A stretch of 64,000 bases of DNA from Cellulosimicrobium funkei (GTDB lineage Bacteria > Actinomycetota > Actinomycetes > Actinomycetales > Cellulomonadaceae). Made by a program: the position numbers and the translations under genes. Below are positions 1 through 9,169 of the stretch, in pieces. The stretch covers positions 60,131 to 124,130 of the forward strand of contig NZ_JNBQ01000007.1 in assembly GCF_001019615.1 (NCBI RefSeq). The letters run 5' to 3'. The first letter of the stretch is position 1. Each line of letters begins with the position of its first letter. The notes beneath the pieces are model-generated. The model was given only the letters and a program-made list of their open reading frames with translations. It did no database searches and was not told where the DNA came from.

Positions 1-16
1 GGGCGCGGCGGCGCCC
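1..16. terminator. Hairpin at the window edge, possible terminator of the helicase gene
   Basis: GGGCGC and GCGCCC can pair around a 4-base loop, about 60 bases past the helicase stop. There is no T-tract, and the flank is outside the window, so the role is a guess. Confidence 0.25.
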
Positions 17-74
17 CCGACCCGGGCCGCCCGACCAGGGCGCCCGGCGGTGATGCGCCCGTCGCGGCACCGGC

Positions 75-2819
75 CTACAGCGGCCCGACGGCCAGCACGG
101 TCACGACCGGCTCGCCCGCCTCGTCGCTCGCCGCGAGGTCGACGCTGGCCGTGATCGCCCAGTCGTGGTCGCCCGCCGGGTCGTCGAGCACCTGCCGCAC
201 GAGCCACGTGCCCGCGGGGACCACCCCACCCGGGGCGTGCTCCGCCGTCGGGCCCTCGTGGCCTGCCGGGACCTCCGCGCCGGCCTCGACGACCTGGAAA
301 AGCGCCGCGGCACGGGCCCCGGGGCCGATGCCGATCGCGTCGTCGCCCTGGTCGTCGAACAGCGGGTCGAGCGCGTCGCCCCACGCGTCCGCGTCCCAGC
401 CCGCGCCGCCGTCGAGCGCGCCGAGCGCGCGGTAGTCCTCGCGGGACGCGAGCTCGACGCGGCGGAACAGCGCGTTGCGCACGAGGCGGCGGAAGGAGCG
501 CGGGTTGCCCGTGACCGGCCGGGTCGGCGCCTCGGCGCCCGCGCCCGAGAGCGGACCGTCGCCGACCTCGCTGTCCGCGTCGTCGTCGACGGGGTGCGCG
601 AGGCGCTCCCACTCGTCGAGGAGCGACGAGTCGACGCCGCGCACGAGCTCCCCGAGCCACTCGACGATCTCCTGCACCTCCTCGGTGCGGTGCTCCTCGG
701 GGACGACCTGGCGCAGCGCGCGGTAGGCGTCCGCGAGGTAGCGCAGCACGACGCCCTCGGTGCGCTCGAGCCCGTAGACGGACACGAACTCCGCGAACGT
801 CATGGCGCGCTCGACCATGTCGCGGACCACGGACTTGGGGGAGAGCTCGGCGTCCGCGACCCACGGGTTGGACCGCTTGTACATCGCGAACGCGGGCGCG
901 AGCAGCTCCTCGAGCGGCTTGGGCCACGTGATCTCCTCGAGCAGCGCCATGCGCTCCTCGTACTCGTACCCCTCGGCCTTCATCGCGGCGACGGCCTCGC
1001 CCTTGGCGGCGTTCTGCTGCGCGTAGAGCACCTGGCGCGGGTCGTCGAGCGTCGCCTCGATGACCGAGACGACGTCGAGCGCGTGGGTCGCGCCCTCGAC
1101 GTCGAGCAGGTCCAGGGCCGCGAGCGCGAACGGCGACAGCGGCTGGTTGAGCGCGAACTCGCGCGGCAGGTCACCGACGAGCCGCACGCTCGGGCGGTAG
1201 CCCTCCGGGCGCGACGGGTCGGGCACGCGCACGCGCTCGACGATCCCCGCGACGCGCAGCGAGCGGTAGATGCGCAACGTCTGGCGCACGTGCTCGCGGC
1301 GCTGGGTGTCGGTGTCGTGGTTCGCGAGGAGCAGGTGCCGCATCGCCTCGACGGGGTCGCGGCGCGGGTCGGTCGCGTCGGCCTGGCCGCCGCGACCGTG
1401 CTGCGCCGTGCGCGCGAGGACGTTGAGCACCATGGCGTGCGTCACGGTGAAGTGGCTCGTCAGGGGCTCGGGCTCGGCGTCGCGCAGGCGCTCGAACGTC
1501 GCGTCGGTCCAGTTCACCGAGCCCTGCGGCGCCTTCTTGCGGACGATCTTCTTGAGCTTCTTCGGGTCGTCGCCCGCCTTGGCGAGCATCTTGCGGTTCT
1601 CGATGACGTGGTCGGGCGCCATGACGAGCACCTCGCCCACGGTGTCGTACCCGGCGCGACCCGCGCGCCCCGCGATCTGGTGGAACTCGCGCGCCGTGAG
1701 GTGGCGCATGCGCTCGCCGTCGAACTTCACGAGGCTCGTGAGCAGCACGGTGCGGATCGGCACGTTGATGCCGACGCCGAGCGTGTCCGTGCCGCACACG
1801 ACCTTGAGCAGGCCGGCCTGCGTGAGGCGCTCGACGACGCGCCGGTACTTGGGCAGCATGCCCGCGTGGTGCACGCCGACGCCGTGCCGCAGGAACTTGC
1901 TCAGCGTCTTGCCGAACCCGGTGCCGAAGCGGAAGTCGCCGAGCTCGGCGGCGATCGCCTCCTTCTCCGACTTCGTCGCGACGTTCATCGACAGCAGCGA
2001 CTGTGCGCGCTCGACCGCGTCCTTCTGCGTGAAGTGCACGACGTACACGGGCGCGCGGCGCGTGCTGACGAGCTCCTCGATGACCTCGGTGAGCGGCTCG
2101 ACGACGTAGCTGAAGTGCAGCGGGACCGGCCGCTGGGCGGTGGTCACCTCGGCGACGGGCCGGCCGGTGCGCTCCTCGAGCTCCTCGACGAACCGGGTCG
2201 TGTCGCCGAGCGTCGCGGACATGAGCAGGAACTGGGTGTTCGGCAGCTCGAGCAGGGGCACCTGCCACGCCCAGCCGCGCTGCGGGTCGGCGTAGAAGTG
2301 GAACTCGTCCATGACGACCTGGGAGATCGCGTCGTCGTCGACAGGTCCGGCGGTGACACCGTCACCGCCGCCACGGCGCAGCGCGATGTTGGCGAGGATC
2401 TCCGCCGTGCAGCAGATGATCGGGGCGTCGGGGTTCACCGCGGAGTCGCCCGTGGTCATGCCCACGTTCTTGGACCCGAACGCCGCGACGAGAGCGAAGA
2501 ACTTCTCGCTGACCAGAGCCTTGAGCGGCGCCGTGTAGTAGGTGCGGCCGCCGCGGCCCGACCGGTGCGCGGCGAGCGCGGCGAACTGCGCGCCCATCGC
2601 GACGAGCGACTTCCCCGAGCCGGTGGGCGTCGACAGGATGACGTGCGATCCGGTGACCAGCTCGATGAGCGCCTCGCTCTGGTGCGGGTAGAGCTCGAGG
2701 CCCTGCTCCGTCGCCCAGGTGGTGAACCCCTCGTAGAGCGCGTCCGGGTCGGGGGCCTTGCCCGTCGGTGCGGGCACGTGCGCGAGGAGAGCCGGGGTGC
2801 GGCCGGTCGTGGTGGTCAC
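75..2819 (-). CDS. Ski2-like DEAD/DEAH-box RNA helicase with C-terminal DUF3516
   Basis: ATP-dependent RNA helicase of 914 residues, probably cytoplasmic and acting in RNA decay or ribosome metabolism. The N-terminal RecA-like core shows Walker A STPTGSGKS (63-71), Walker B DEFH (171-174), SAT (201-203), GVHHAGMLP (316-323) and motif VI QIAGRAGRAGYD (381-392), the pattern of Ski2/Mtr4 helicases rather than DnaA/UvrB types. The second half matches the DUF3516 extension found on actinobacterial members. The start is a GTG at 2819; CAGACT lies 6 bases upstream, so the message may be leaderless. It is divergent from the GH92 gene, with a large palindrome between them. The helicase family is sure; the RNA substrate is unknown. 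Confidence 0.9.
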   Translation of the reverse strand: MTTTTGRTPALLAHVPAPTGKAPDPDALYEGFTTWATEQGLELYPHQSEALIELVTGSHVILSTPTGSGKSLVAMGAQFAALAAHRSGRGGRTYYTAPLKALVSEKFFALVAAFGSKNVGMTTGDSAVNPDAPIICCTAEILANIALRRGGGDGVTAGPVDDDAISQVVMDEFHFYADPQRGWAWQVPLLELPNTQFLLMSATLGDTTRFVEELEERTGRPVAEVTTAQRPVPLHFSYVVEPLTEVIEELVSTRRAPVYVVHFTQKDAVERAQSLLSMNVATKSEKEAIAAELGDFRFGTGFGKTLSKFLRHGVGVHHAGMLPKYRRVVERLTQAGLLKVVCGTDTLGVGINVPIRTVLLTSLVKFDGERMRHLTAREFHQIAGRAGRAGYDTVGEVLVMAPDHVIENRKMLAKAGDDPKKLKKIVRKKAPQGSVNWTDATFERLRDAEPEPLTSHFTVTHAMVLNVLARTAQHGRGGQADATDPRRDPVEAMRHLLLANHDTDTQRREHVRQTLRIYRSLRVAGIVERVRVPDPSRPEGYRPSVRLVGDLPREFALNQPLSPFALAALDLLDVEGATHALDVVSVIEATLDDPRQVLYAQQNAAKGEAVAAMKAEGYEYEERMALLEEITWPKPLEELLAPAFAMYKRSNPWVADAELSPKSVVRDMVERAMTFAEFVSVYGLERTEGVVLRYLADAYRALRQVVPEEHRTEEVQEIVEWLGELVRGVDSSLLDEWERLAHPVDDDADSEVGDGPLSGAGAEAPTRPVTGNPRSFRRLVRNALFRRVELASREDYRALGALDGGAGWDADAWGDALDPLFDDQGDDAIGIGPGARAAALFQVVEAGAEVPAGHEGPTAEHAPGGVVPAGTWLVRQVLDDPAGDHDWAITASVDLAASDEAGEPVVTVLAVGPL

Positions 2820-2900
2820 GGCACGAGTCTGTCAGGTGTGGAGCGCCGGGGACGTCGACCGGACCCGTCGCGCCGGCCGCGGGGTCGGTGCGGATCTGGC

Positions 2901-2965
2901 GCTGCCGAACCCGGGGTTGTTCCCCGGTTCGCCGCCGAACGGGGGACAACCCCGGGTTCGGCAGC
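2901..2965. repeat. 65-bp near-perfect palindrome, family A copy 1 (REP-like)
   Basis: Arms 2901-2925 and 2941-2965 are complementary at 24 of 25 positions, and the 15-base centre folds again (GTTCG/CGAAC). It lies between two divergently transcribed genes, so it cannot be the 3' terminator of either. The outer part (GCCGAACCCGGGG and its complement) recurs at 29386-29446. Confidence 0.85.
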
Positions 2966-2988
2966 TGGCGAGACCGGGGCGCCGGGGG

Positions 2989-3004
2989 TTGATAGCGCTG
3001 TCAA
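2989..3004. promoter_or_regulatory. LacI-family-type operator upstream of the GH92 gene
   Basis: TTGATAGCGCTGTCAA is a 16-bp inverted repeat with the AGCGCT core typical of LacI/GalR operators of glycoside-hydrolase genes. Its first six bases also resemble a -35 box. A second copy in the opposite orientation starts 128 bp downstream. No LacI-type gene is in the window, so the regulator is elsewhere. Confidence 0.75.
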
Positions 3005-3109
3005 CGTGTGCGAGGGTATGCCGCGGGACCGGCGTCGAGGCCGGGTCCCGCCTCCGAGTCATCGATGACCGCCGACCCCACGCCGCCGTGGGACCAAGGG
3101 GAGCACCAC

Positions 3110-6100
3110 ATGCGGGCAGACAGCGCTATCAACGCTGATCGCGATCCATTCCCGACACGTACCCGACCGTCACGCTCGCGCCCGCCGCGTCGCGGCGGGC
3201 GTCGACGTCGCGCGGGCGCCGCCATCGCCCTGGCCACCGCGGCGAGCCTCGCGCTCCCGCTGACCGCGTACGCGGCGCCCGGGTTCGCGACGTCGTCCAC
3301 GCCCACCGCCGGGACGGAGGCAGCGACGGGGTCCGATGCCGCCGCTGCCGTCGTCGACGGCCCGCTGGTCGACTACGTCAACCCGTTCATCGGGACCAAG
3401 GACGACGGCAACACGTACCCGGGCGCCGCCGTCCCGTTCGGCATGGTGCAGCTGTCGCCGGACAACGGTCACAACGTCGGGTACGACTACGACCGCACGT
3501 CGGTCCGCGGCTTCTCGCTCGTGCACCTGTCGGGCGTCGGCTGCGGGCTCGGCGGCCCGCTGCCCACGCTCCCGACGACGGGCGCGATCACCTCGACCGA
3601 CTACGGCCAGTACGCGCTGGGTTTCTCGCACGACGACGAGGAGGCCTCGCCGGGGTACTACCGCGTGGGTCTCCAGGCGGCAGCCGGAACGATCGAGGCC
3701 GAGCTCACCGCGACCGCGCGCACGGGCGTCCAGCGCTACACGTTCCCGGCGACGGCGCAGGCGAACGTCCTGCTCAACGCCGGCCAGGCGCTCAACCGCG
3801 TGACGGAGTCCGACGTGCGCGTCGTCGACGACCGCACGGTCGAGACCCGCATCACCGTGCGCGGCTTCTGCCAGGACACCGAGCCGCAGACGATCTGGAC
3901 CCGCACGACCTTCGACCGTCCCTTCGTCGCGCACGGCACGTGGGACGGCGCGACCGTCACCGCGAGCTCGGACACCGCGTCGGGCGGCGAGGGTCGGCGC
4001 GGCGCGTACGTCACGTTCGACACGACCGGCGGCGACCTCGACGTCGAGGCCGTCACCGCGATGAGCTTCGTGGGCGCCGACGGCGCCGCGGCGAACCTCG
4101 CGGCGGAGGCGGGGACGTTCGACGCCGTGCACGACGCCGCGCGCACGGCCTGGGAGGAGCGTCTCGGCCTCGTGCAGGTCGCGCAGGGCGCGGAGGACGA
4201 CCTGCGCACGTTCTACTCGTCGCTCTACCGCAGCTTCCTCGCGCCGAACGTCGGCTCCGACGTCGACGGGCGCTACCGCGGCTGGGACCAGGAGGTCCAC
4301 GCCGCCGAACCGGGCTTCACCTACTACCAGAACTACTCGCTGTGGGACACGTACCGCACGCAGCAGCAGCTCCTGTACCTGCTCGCACCCGACGAGTCGG
4401 CCGACATGGCGCTCTCGCTCGTGCGCCAGGGCCAGCAGGGCGGCTGGCTCCCGCGCTGGGGCTACGGCACGGTCGAGACGAACATCATGACCGGCGACCC
4501 GGCGACGCCGTTCCTCGTCAGCGCGTGGCGGCAGGGGCTGCTCACGGGCCACGAGGAGGAGGCGTACGCGGTCCTGAAGGAGAACGCCGACGGCGTCCCG
4601 CCTGCGGACTCGCCCTTCAACGGGCGCGCGGCGAACGTCGAGTACCTGCGCGACGGGTTCGTCCCGCACGAGCCCGCGCGCTCGGGCAAGCCGGGCGACT
4701 ACGACCTCCAGCACGGCGCCTCGGCGACCATGGAGTACGCCCTCGCCGACGCCATGCTCTCGACGATGGCGCGCGGCCTCGGCCACGACGAGGACGCCGA
4801 CCGCTACGCGGCCCGCGGCCAGAGCTACCGCAACGTGTTCGACCCGCGCACGGGCAACTTCCGGGCGCGCAACGCCGACGGGTTCTTCGTGGGTGATGCG
4901 GACCCCGCGCACTCGGACGGGTTCCACGAGGGCACGGCCGTGCAGTACCAGTGGCTCGCGCAGCAGGACGTCCCCGGCCTGTTCGACCTCATGGGCGGCA
5001 CCGACGCCGCGGTCGACCGTCTCGACGCCTTCTTCGCGTACGACGAGCTCGTCGCCGACCCCGCGCGCGTCGCGAGCGAGGTGTGGGTCAACGGCACGTA
5101 CGACTACTACGGCTGGGAGACCTACAACCCGAACAACGAGCCGAACCTCCATGCGCCGTACGTGTACCTGTGGACCGGTCAGCCGTGGAAGACGACGGAC
5201 GTCGTGCGCGCCGCGGCGACGCTGTTCACCGACGGCCCCGACGGCGTCACGGGCAACGACGACCTCGGCACGATGTCCGCGTGGCACGTGCTGTCGTCGA
5301 TCGGTGTGTACCCGATCGTCCCGGGCACCGACCTGTGGGGCCTGACGACGCCGCTGTTCGACGACGTGACGATCACGCTCGACCCCGAGGTCTTCGGTCG
5401 GGACTCCCTGCACCTCACGGCGGACGGCGTCGCGCGCGACGCGCACTACACGCAGTCCGTCTCGCTCGGCGGCGAGCCGCTGGACCGCGCCTGGGTCACG
5501 GGTGACGAGCTCACCGCGGCGGGCACGCTCGACGTGGCCGTGGGCACCGCGCCGTCCGCGTGGGCGACCGACCCTGCGGCCTCGCCGGGCGCCGTCGTGC
5601 CGGCGGACGGCACGGTCGAGCGCCTGTTCGTCGGGGCGACGCCGCGGCAGCCGGTCCTCGCGCCGGGCGGGCAGACCGACGTCGCCGTCCAGGTCGTCGC
5701 GCAGGGTGCGGGGACCTCGACGGGGACGCTCGAGGTCACGTCCGACGGCGCCGTGACGGCGACGACCGACCTCGCCGAGTGGACCGCCGAGTCCGACGGC
5801 CTGCCGGCCACGGTCGAGGGGACGGTCACCCTTGCCGCGGCGGCGGACGCCGAGCCGGGCGTGCACACCGTGCGGCTCGTCGTGCACGACGCCGCGGGGA
5901 CCGAGGCAGTGCGTGAGATCTCGGTCGTCGTGTCCGGGGAGTCGTGGATCGCGGGCGCGTTCGACAACGTCGGCATCGGCGACGCCGGTGCGGCCAACGC
6001 GAACCTCGACGGGTCCGGCGCGTACCTCCTGCGCGACCTGCTCGCCGACCTCGGCGTGGTCCAGGGCCTCGAGCTGACCGTCCCGGGCACCGACCTGACC

Positions 6101-6793
6101 TACCTGCTCGGCGCCGCACCCGCCGGCGAGCCGGACAACGTCGCGGCGAACGGACAGGTGCTCGAGGTGCCCGAGGCCCAGCGCGGTGCGCGGACGCTCT
6201 CGCTCGTCGGGACGGCGACGCACGGCACGCAGCGCGGCGACCTCGTCCTCGGGTTCGCCGACGGGACGAGCCAGACGACCCAGGTCGCCCTGAGCGACTG
6301 GTGCACGGGCTCGCCCGAGCCGGGCAACATCCTCGTCGCCAAGCCGGGCGCACGGGGCAACGGGACCGGGACGGACAGGTTCGGCTGCGGGCTCTACGCC
6401 ACGGCGCCCGTCACGCTGCCCGAGGGCAAGGTGCTGACGAGCCTCACCCTCCCGCGCAACACGCGGTTCCACGTGTTCGCGGTCGCGACCGACGCGACCG
6501 GGGTGGCCCCGGCGCCCCAGGTCGAGGTCACGGCGCAGGCCCGCTGCATGGGCGGCAAGGCGTTCGTCGCGGTGCGCGCGCTCAACACCGGCGAGCAGCC
6601 CGCCGCGATCGAGCTCGCGACCCCGTACGGCTCGAAGCTCTTCGCCGAGGTCGTGCCCGGGGCGAACGCCTACCAGTCGTTCGCCACGCGTGCCGCGGCC
6701 GTCGAGGCGGGCGAGGTCACGGTCACCGTGACGGCGCCCGACGGCGAGCCCCAGCAGGTCACGGCCGCGTACGACGCCGCCGCCTGCTCCTGA
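3110..6793 (+). CDS. Secreted GH92 alpha-mannosidase with C-terminal accessory module
   Basis: Exported calcium-dependent exo-alpha-mannosidase of family GH92, 1227 residues, probably trimming fungal or yeast mannan. The start at 3110 has an AAGGGGAG ribosome site. An arginine-rich N-region is followed by a hydrophobic segment (about 35-57) ending near AYA. The catalytic part begins with DYVNPFIGTKDDGNTYPGA; it has an HEGTAVQYQW segment with Glu near 607 (likely general acid) and a GNDDLG segment near 716-720 (likely base aspartates). Beta-sandwich regions follow (about 830-1135). The last 90 residues form a module (RCMGGKAFVAVRA...PGANAYQSF) that recurs at the end of the next gene. Two AGCGCT-core operators flank the start, one inside codons 3-8. 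Exact linkage specificity is not visible. Confidence 0.92.
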   Translation: MRADSAINADRDPFPTRTRPSRSRPPRRGGRRRRAGAAIALATAASLALPLTAYAAPGFATSSTPTAGTEAATGSDAAAAVVDGPLVDYVNPFIGTKDDGNTYPGAAVPFGMVQLSPDNGHNVGYDYDRTSVRGFSLVHLSGVGCGLGGPLPTLPTTGAITSTDYGQYALGFSHDDEEASPGYYRVGLQAAAGTIEAELTATARTGVQRYTFPATAQANVLLNAGQALNRVTESDVRVVDDRTVETRITVRGFCQDTEPQTIWTRTTFDRPFVAHGTWDGATVTASSDTASGGEGRRGAYVTFDTTGGDLDVEAVTAMSFVGADGAAANLAAEAGTFDAVHDAARTAWEERLGLVQVAQGAEDDLRTFYSSLYRSFLAPNVGSDVDGRYRGWDQEVHAAEPGFTYYQNYSLWDTYRTQQQLLYLLAPDESADMALSLVRQGQQGGWLPRWGYGTVETNIMTGDPATPFLVSAWRQGLLTGHEEEAYAVLKENADGVPPADSPFNGRAANVEYLRDGFVPHEPARSGKPGDYDLQHGASATMEYALADAMLSTMARGLGHDEDADRYAARGQSYRNVFDPRTGNFRARNADGFFVGDADPAHSDGFHEGTAVQYQWLAQQDVPGLFDLMGGTDAAVDRLDAFFAYDELVADPARVASEVWVNGTYDYYGWETYNPNNEPNLHAPYVYLWTGQPWKTTDVVRAAATLFTDGPDGVTGNDDLGTMSAWHVLSSIGVYPIVPGTDLWGLTTPLFDDVTITLDPEVFGRDSLHLTADGVARDAHYTQSVSLGGEPLDRAWVTGDELTAAGTLDVAVGTAPSAWATDPAASPGAVVPADGTVERLFVGATPRQPVLAPGGQTDVAVQVVAQGAGTSTGTLEVTSDGAVTATTDLAEWTAESDGLPATVEGTVTLAAAADAEPGVHTVRLVVHDAAGTEAVREISVVVSGESWIAGAFDNVGIGDAGAANANLDGSGAYLLRDLLADLGVVQGLELTVPGTDLTYLLGAAPAGEPDNVAANGQVLEVPEAQRGARTLSLVGTATHGTQRGDLVLGFADGTSQTTQVALSDWCTGSPEPGNILVAKPGARGNGTGTDRFGCGLYATAPVTLPEGKVLTSLTLPRNTRFHVFAVATDATGVAPAPQVEVTAQARCMGGKAFVAVRALNTGEQPAAIELATPYGSKLFAEVVPGANAYQSFATRAAAVEAGEVTVTVTAPDGEPQQVTAAYDAAACS
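3117..3132. promoter_or_regulatory. Second LacI-type operator, inside the first codons of the GH92 gene
   Basis: CAGACAGCGCTATCAA matches the reverse complement of the upstream operator at 14 of 16 bases. It overlaps codons 3-8 of the mannosidase reading frame. The two sites are 128 bp apart centre to centre, a spacing that would allow a repressor tetramer or two dimers to loop the promoter region. Confidence 0.65.
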
Positions 6794-6795
6794 TC

Positions 6796-6833
6796 GACGG
6801 TGGCGCGGGGCCGCACGGTCCCGCGCCACCGTC
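6796..6833 (+). terminator. Hairpin terminator after the GH92 gene
   Basis: A perfect 14-bp stem (GACGGTGGCGCGGG and its complement) with a 10-base loop starts two bases after the stop. It has no T-tract, as is usual in this genome. Confidence 0.7.
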
Positions 6834-6914
6834 CTCCAACCCGCGCTCCCGCACCCGCGGGCCGGCGCGGCTGGACTGCTCGCGCCATCGACGACATCGA
6901 GAGAGGGACGACCC

Positions 6915-9050
6915 ATGACCGGTACGACGACGTACCCGGCCCCGCGACCCCGCGACCGCCGGACCACCGCGCCGCTCGCCCTGCTGGCGGCGCTCACGAC
7001 GCTCGCGCTCGTGCTCGCCGCGGCGCTCCAGGCGCCGGCGGCGCGCGCCGCAGAGGCGTTCACGCCGACCGAGGTGGTCGGCGCCGGCACCACCTGGCGC
7101 TACCTGGACGACAACACCGACCCGGCCGCGGGTGCCGCCGACCGGACCGCGTGGGCGGACCCGGCGTTCGACGACGCGGCGTGGAAGACCGGCCGACCGG
7201 GCTTCGGCGCGGTCAACGGGACCGCGAGCGGCATCGGGGGCGGCAACACGATCACGACCCTGCTCGACTACTGGATCACCCAGACGCCCAAGGTCGTCGT
7301 GCCCGCGTACTTCTTCCGCACGACCGTGACCCTCGACGCGGCCACGCTCGACGCGATCACCGGCCTGCGCGGCACGCTCGTCTACGACGACTCCGCCACC
7401 GTGTACGTCAACGGCGAGCGCGTCGCCGGGTGGGGCGACTCGATGATCACCCGCAACCTGCAGTACCAGGACAGGGCCGGCGCGACCGCGCCGCTGCGCG
7501 AGACGCTCGTCGTCCCCGCCGACGTGCTCGTCCCGGGCGAGAACACGATCGCGGTCGAGATCCACCAGTGCAACGAGACGAGCTCGGACGTCTTCTTCTC
7601 CCTCGCGCTCTCCACCACCGACGACCCGTCGATGCCGTTCCCGCAGGACGTCCTCGACCGGACCTACGCGTCCGACGCGACGCCGTCGGCCCCGACCGGG
7701 CAGGACTGGTTCACCTGGATGCTGCGGGGGTTCGCGGACCTGCGCGCGAAACACCCCGAGATCCTCTCGCCCAACGAGCCCGGCCGGCCCACGAGCGCCA
7801 ACGACCTCGGCTCGCTCGCGCGCAACAACGCCTACGTCGCCGGGGACCCGCAGGTGCAGCGCGCGCTGACCGACGGGCGCGGCTCGGCCTACGAGACCAT
7901 GGCGGACGCGCTCGGCAGCGAGCTCGGGCCGATCTACCGCGACGCGCTCGCCGACGGGCGTCTCCCCAAGACGAAGGCCCTGCTGTCCGGGCGCGTCGAG
8001 AAGTCGGTCGGCAACCACGAGCCCGCCAAGGCCGCGTACGACTACAAGCGCCCCTTTGTCCGGCTCGGCTTCACGTCCGCCGGCGGCCACGTCAACGCGT
8101 TCGAGACCTCCGGCAGCTACGAGGGCCTGCGCACCAACGGCTCGTTCCCCAGCGGGCACACCAACCACGGCTACGCGCAGGGCACCGTGCTCGCCACGCT
8201 CCTGCCGGAGCTCGCGCCGCAGATCCTCGCGCGCGCGTCCGAGTACGGCGACAACCGCCTCGTGACCGGCTTCCACTACCCGCTCGACGTCATGGGCGGC
8301 CGCATGACCGGGCAGAACATCGCGCAGCTCCGGTGGTCCGACCCCGCGTTCCGCGTGCTCCTCGAGCAGGCCCGGACCGAGCTCGTGACCGTGCTGGAGC
8401 GGGCGTGCGGCGACGAGATCGCCGTGTGCGCCCAGGACCAGGTGCCCTACCTCCCCACCGACCAGGCGCTCGCGGTGTACGACCAGCGCCTGACGTACGG
8501 GTTCCCGCGCGTCGGTGAGGCGGGCCGCGAGGTCCAGGTCCCGGCCGGCGCCGAGGACCTGCTGCGTACGGCGTTCCCCGACCTCACCGGCGACCAGCGC
8601 CGCCTCGTCCTCGCCGCGACCGCGCTCGACTCGGGTTTCGCGCTCGACGTCGCGGGCGAGGCCGAGTGGCAGCGCGTCGACCTCGCGGCCGCGATGGCGG
8701 CGGACGTCGTCGTGAACGCCGACGGCACGCTCACCGTGGACGGCGAGGTCGTGGGCGAGCCGACGGCGCCGCTCGTCGACGTCGAGACGTCCGCGCGGTG
8801 CCTCGCCGGCACGCCGTACGTCGCGGTCCGCGCCCGCAACGTGTCCGACGACGCGCTCGCCGTCGCGCTCGTCACCGGCGCGGGGGAGAGGTCTTTCGCC
8901 GCGGTGGCCCCCGGCGCCAACGCGTACCAGTCCTTCGCCGTGCGCGGCGTGGAGACGGGGGCGGACGTGCCCGTGACCGTCACGGCGACCGGCCCCGGCG
9001 GCGCGACCCAGGAGGTCGCGCGAGACGTCGCCGTCCCGTCCTGCGGCTGA
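6915..9050 (+). CDS. Secreted PAP2-family acid phosphatase-like protein
   Basis: 711-residue exported protein. A signal peptide (hydrophobic about 20-45, ending ARA-AEA) is followed by a jelly-roll-like domain (about 55-240). Next comes a type-2 phosphatidic-acid-phosphatase domain with the three expected motifs: KAAYDYKRP (about 375), PSGHT (412-416) and NRLVTGFHYPLD (about 446-457, replacing the usual SRxxxxxHxxxD start with N-R). It probably releases phosphate outside the cell. The last 80 residues (RCLAGTPYVAVRAR...PGANAYQSF) repeat the C-terminal module of the GH92 enzyme just upstream, which suggests a common sorting or binding role. GAGAGAGGGACG precedes the ATG. The substrate cannot be read from the sequence. 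Confidence 0.85.
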   Translation: MTGTTTYPAPRPRDRRTTAPLALLAALTTLALVLAAALQAPAARAAEAFTPTEVVGAGTTWRYLDDNTDPAAGAADRTAWADPAFDDAAWKTGRPGFGAVNGTASGIGGGNTITTLLDYWITQTPKVVVPAYFFRTTVTLDAATLDAITGLRGTLVYDDSATVYVNGERVAGWGDSMITRNLQYQDRAGATAPLRETLVVPADVLVPGENTIAVEIHQCNETSSDVFFSLALSTTDDPSMPFPQDVLDRTYASDATPSAPTGQDWFTWMLRGFADLRAKHPEILSPNEPGRPTSANDLGSLARNNAYVAGDPQVQRALTDGRGSAYETMADALGSELGPIYRDALADGRLPKTKALLSGRVEKSVGNHEPAKAAYDYKRPFVRLGFTSAGGHVNAFETSGSYEGLRTNGSFPSGHTNHGYAQGTVLATLLPELAPQILARASEYGDNRLVTGFHYPLDVMGGRMTGQNIAQLRWSDPAFRVLLEQARTELVTVLERACGDEIAVCAQDQVPYLPTDQALAVYDQRLTYGFPRVGEAGREVQVPAGAEDLLRTAFPDLTGDQRRLVLAATALDSGFALDVAGEAEWQRVDLAAAMAADVVVNADGTLTVDGEVVGEPTAPLVDVETSARCLAGTPYVAVRARNVSDDALAVALVTGAGERSFAAVAPGANAYQSFAVRGVETGADVPVTVTATGPGGATQEVARDVAVPSCG

Positions 9051-9056
9051 CAGACC

Positions 9057-9091
9057 GACCCGGGAGGCGCCGAGGGAACGCCTCCCGGGTC
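9057..9091 (+). terminator. Terminator after the PAP2 gene
   Basis: A perfect 13-bp stem GACCCGGGAGGCG/CGCCTCCCGGGTC with a 9-base loop lies 7 bases after the stop and is followed by ATCTCTC. Confidence 0.8.
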
Positions 9092-9169
9092 ATCTCTCCC
9101 CGGTCCGCTCCCTGGCGCCTCGCCGACCCGTCGGGCACGCTGGTGCCCCGCAGCGACGACGGAGGCGCA

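Noticed and set aside
2901..2965. Family A palindrome as transcription terminator
   Set aside because: It lies 5' of both flanking genes, so it cannot end either transcript.
165..3068. Very long plus-strand open frame opposite the helicase
   Set aside because: It is the complement of a well-conserved helicase; its translation is Arg/Val/Asp-rich with no motif, as expected for an antisense frame in DNA of this GC content.
3170..7093. 1300-codon minus-strand frame opposite the GH92 and PAP2 genes
   Set aside because: Spans two convincing genes and the terminator between them, and has low-complexity composition. The same applies to the long frames at 20280-22472 and 22463-26506.
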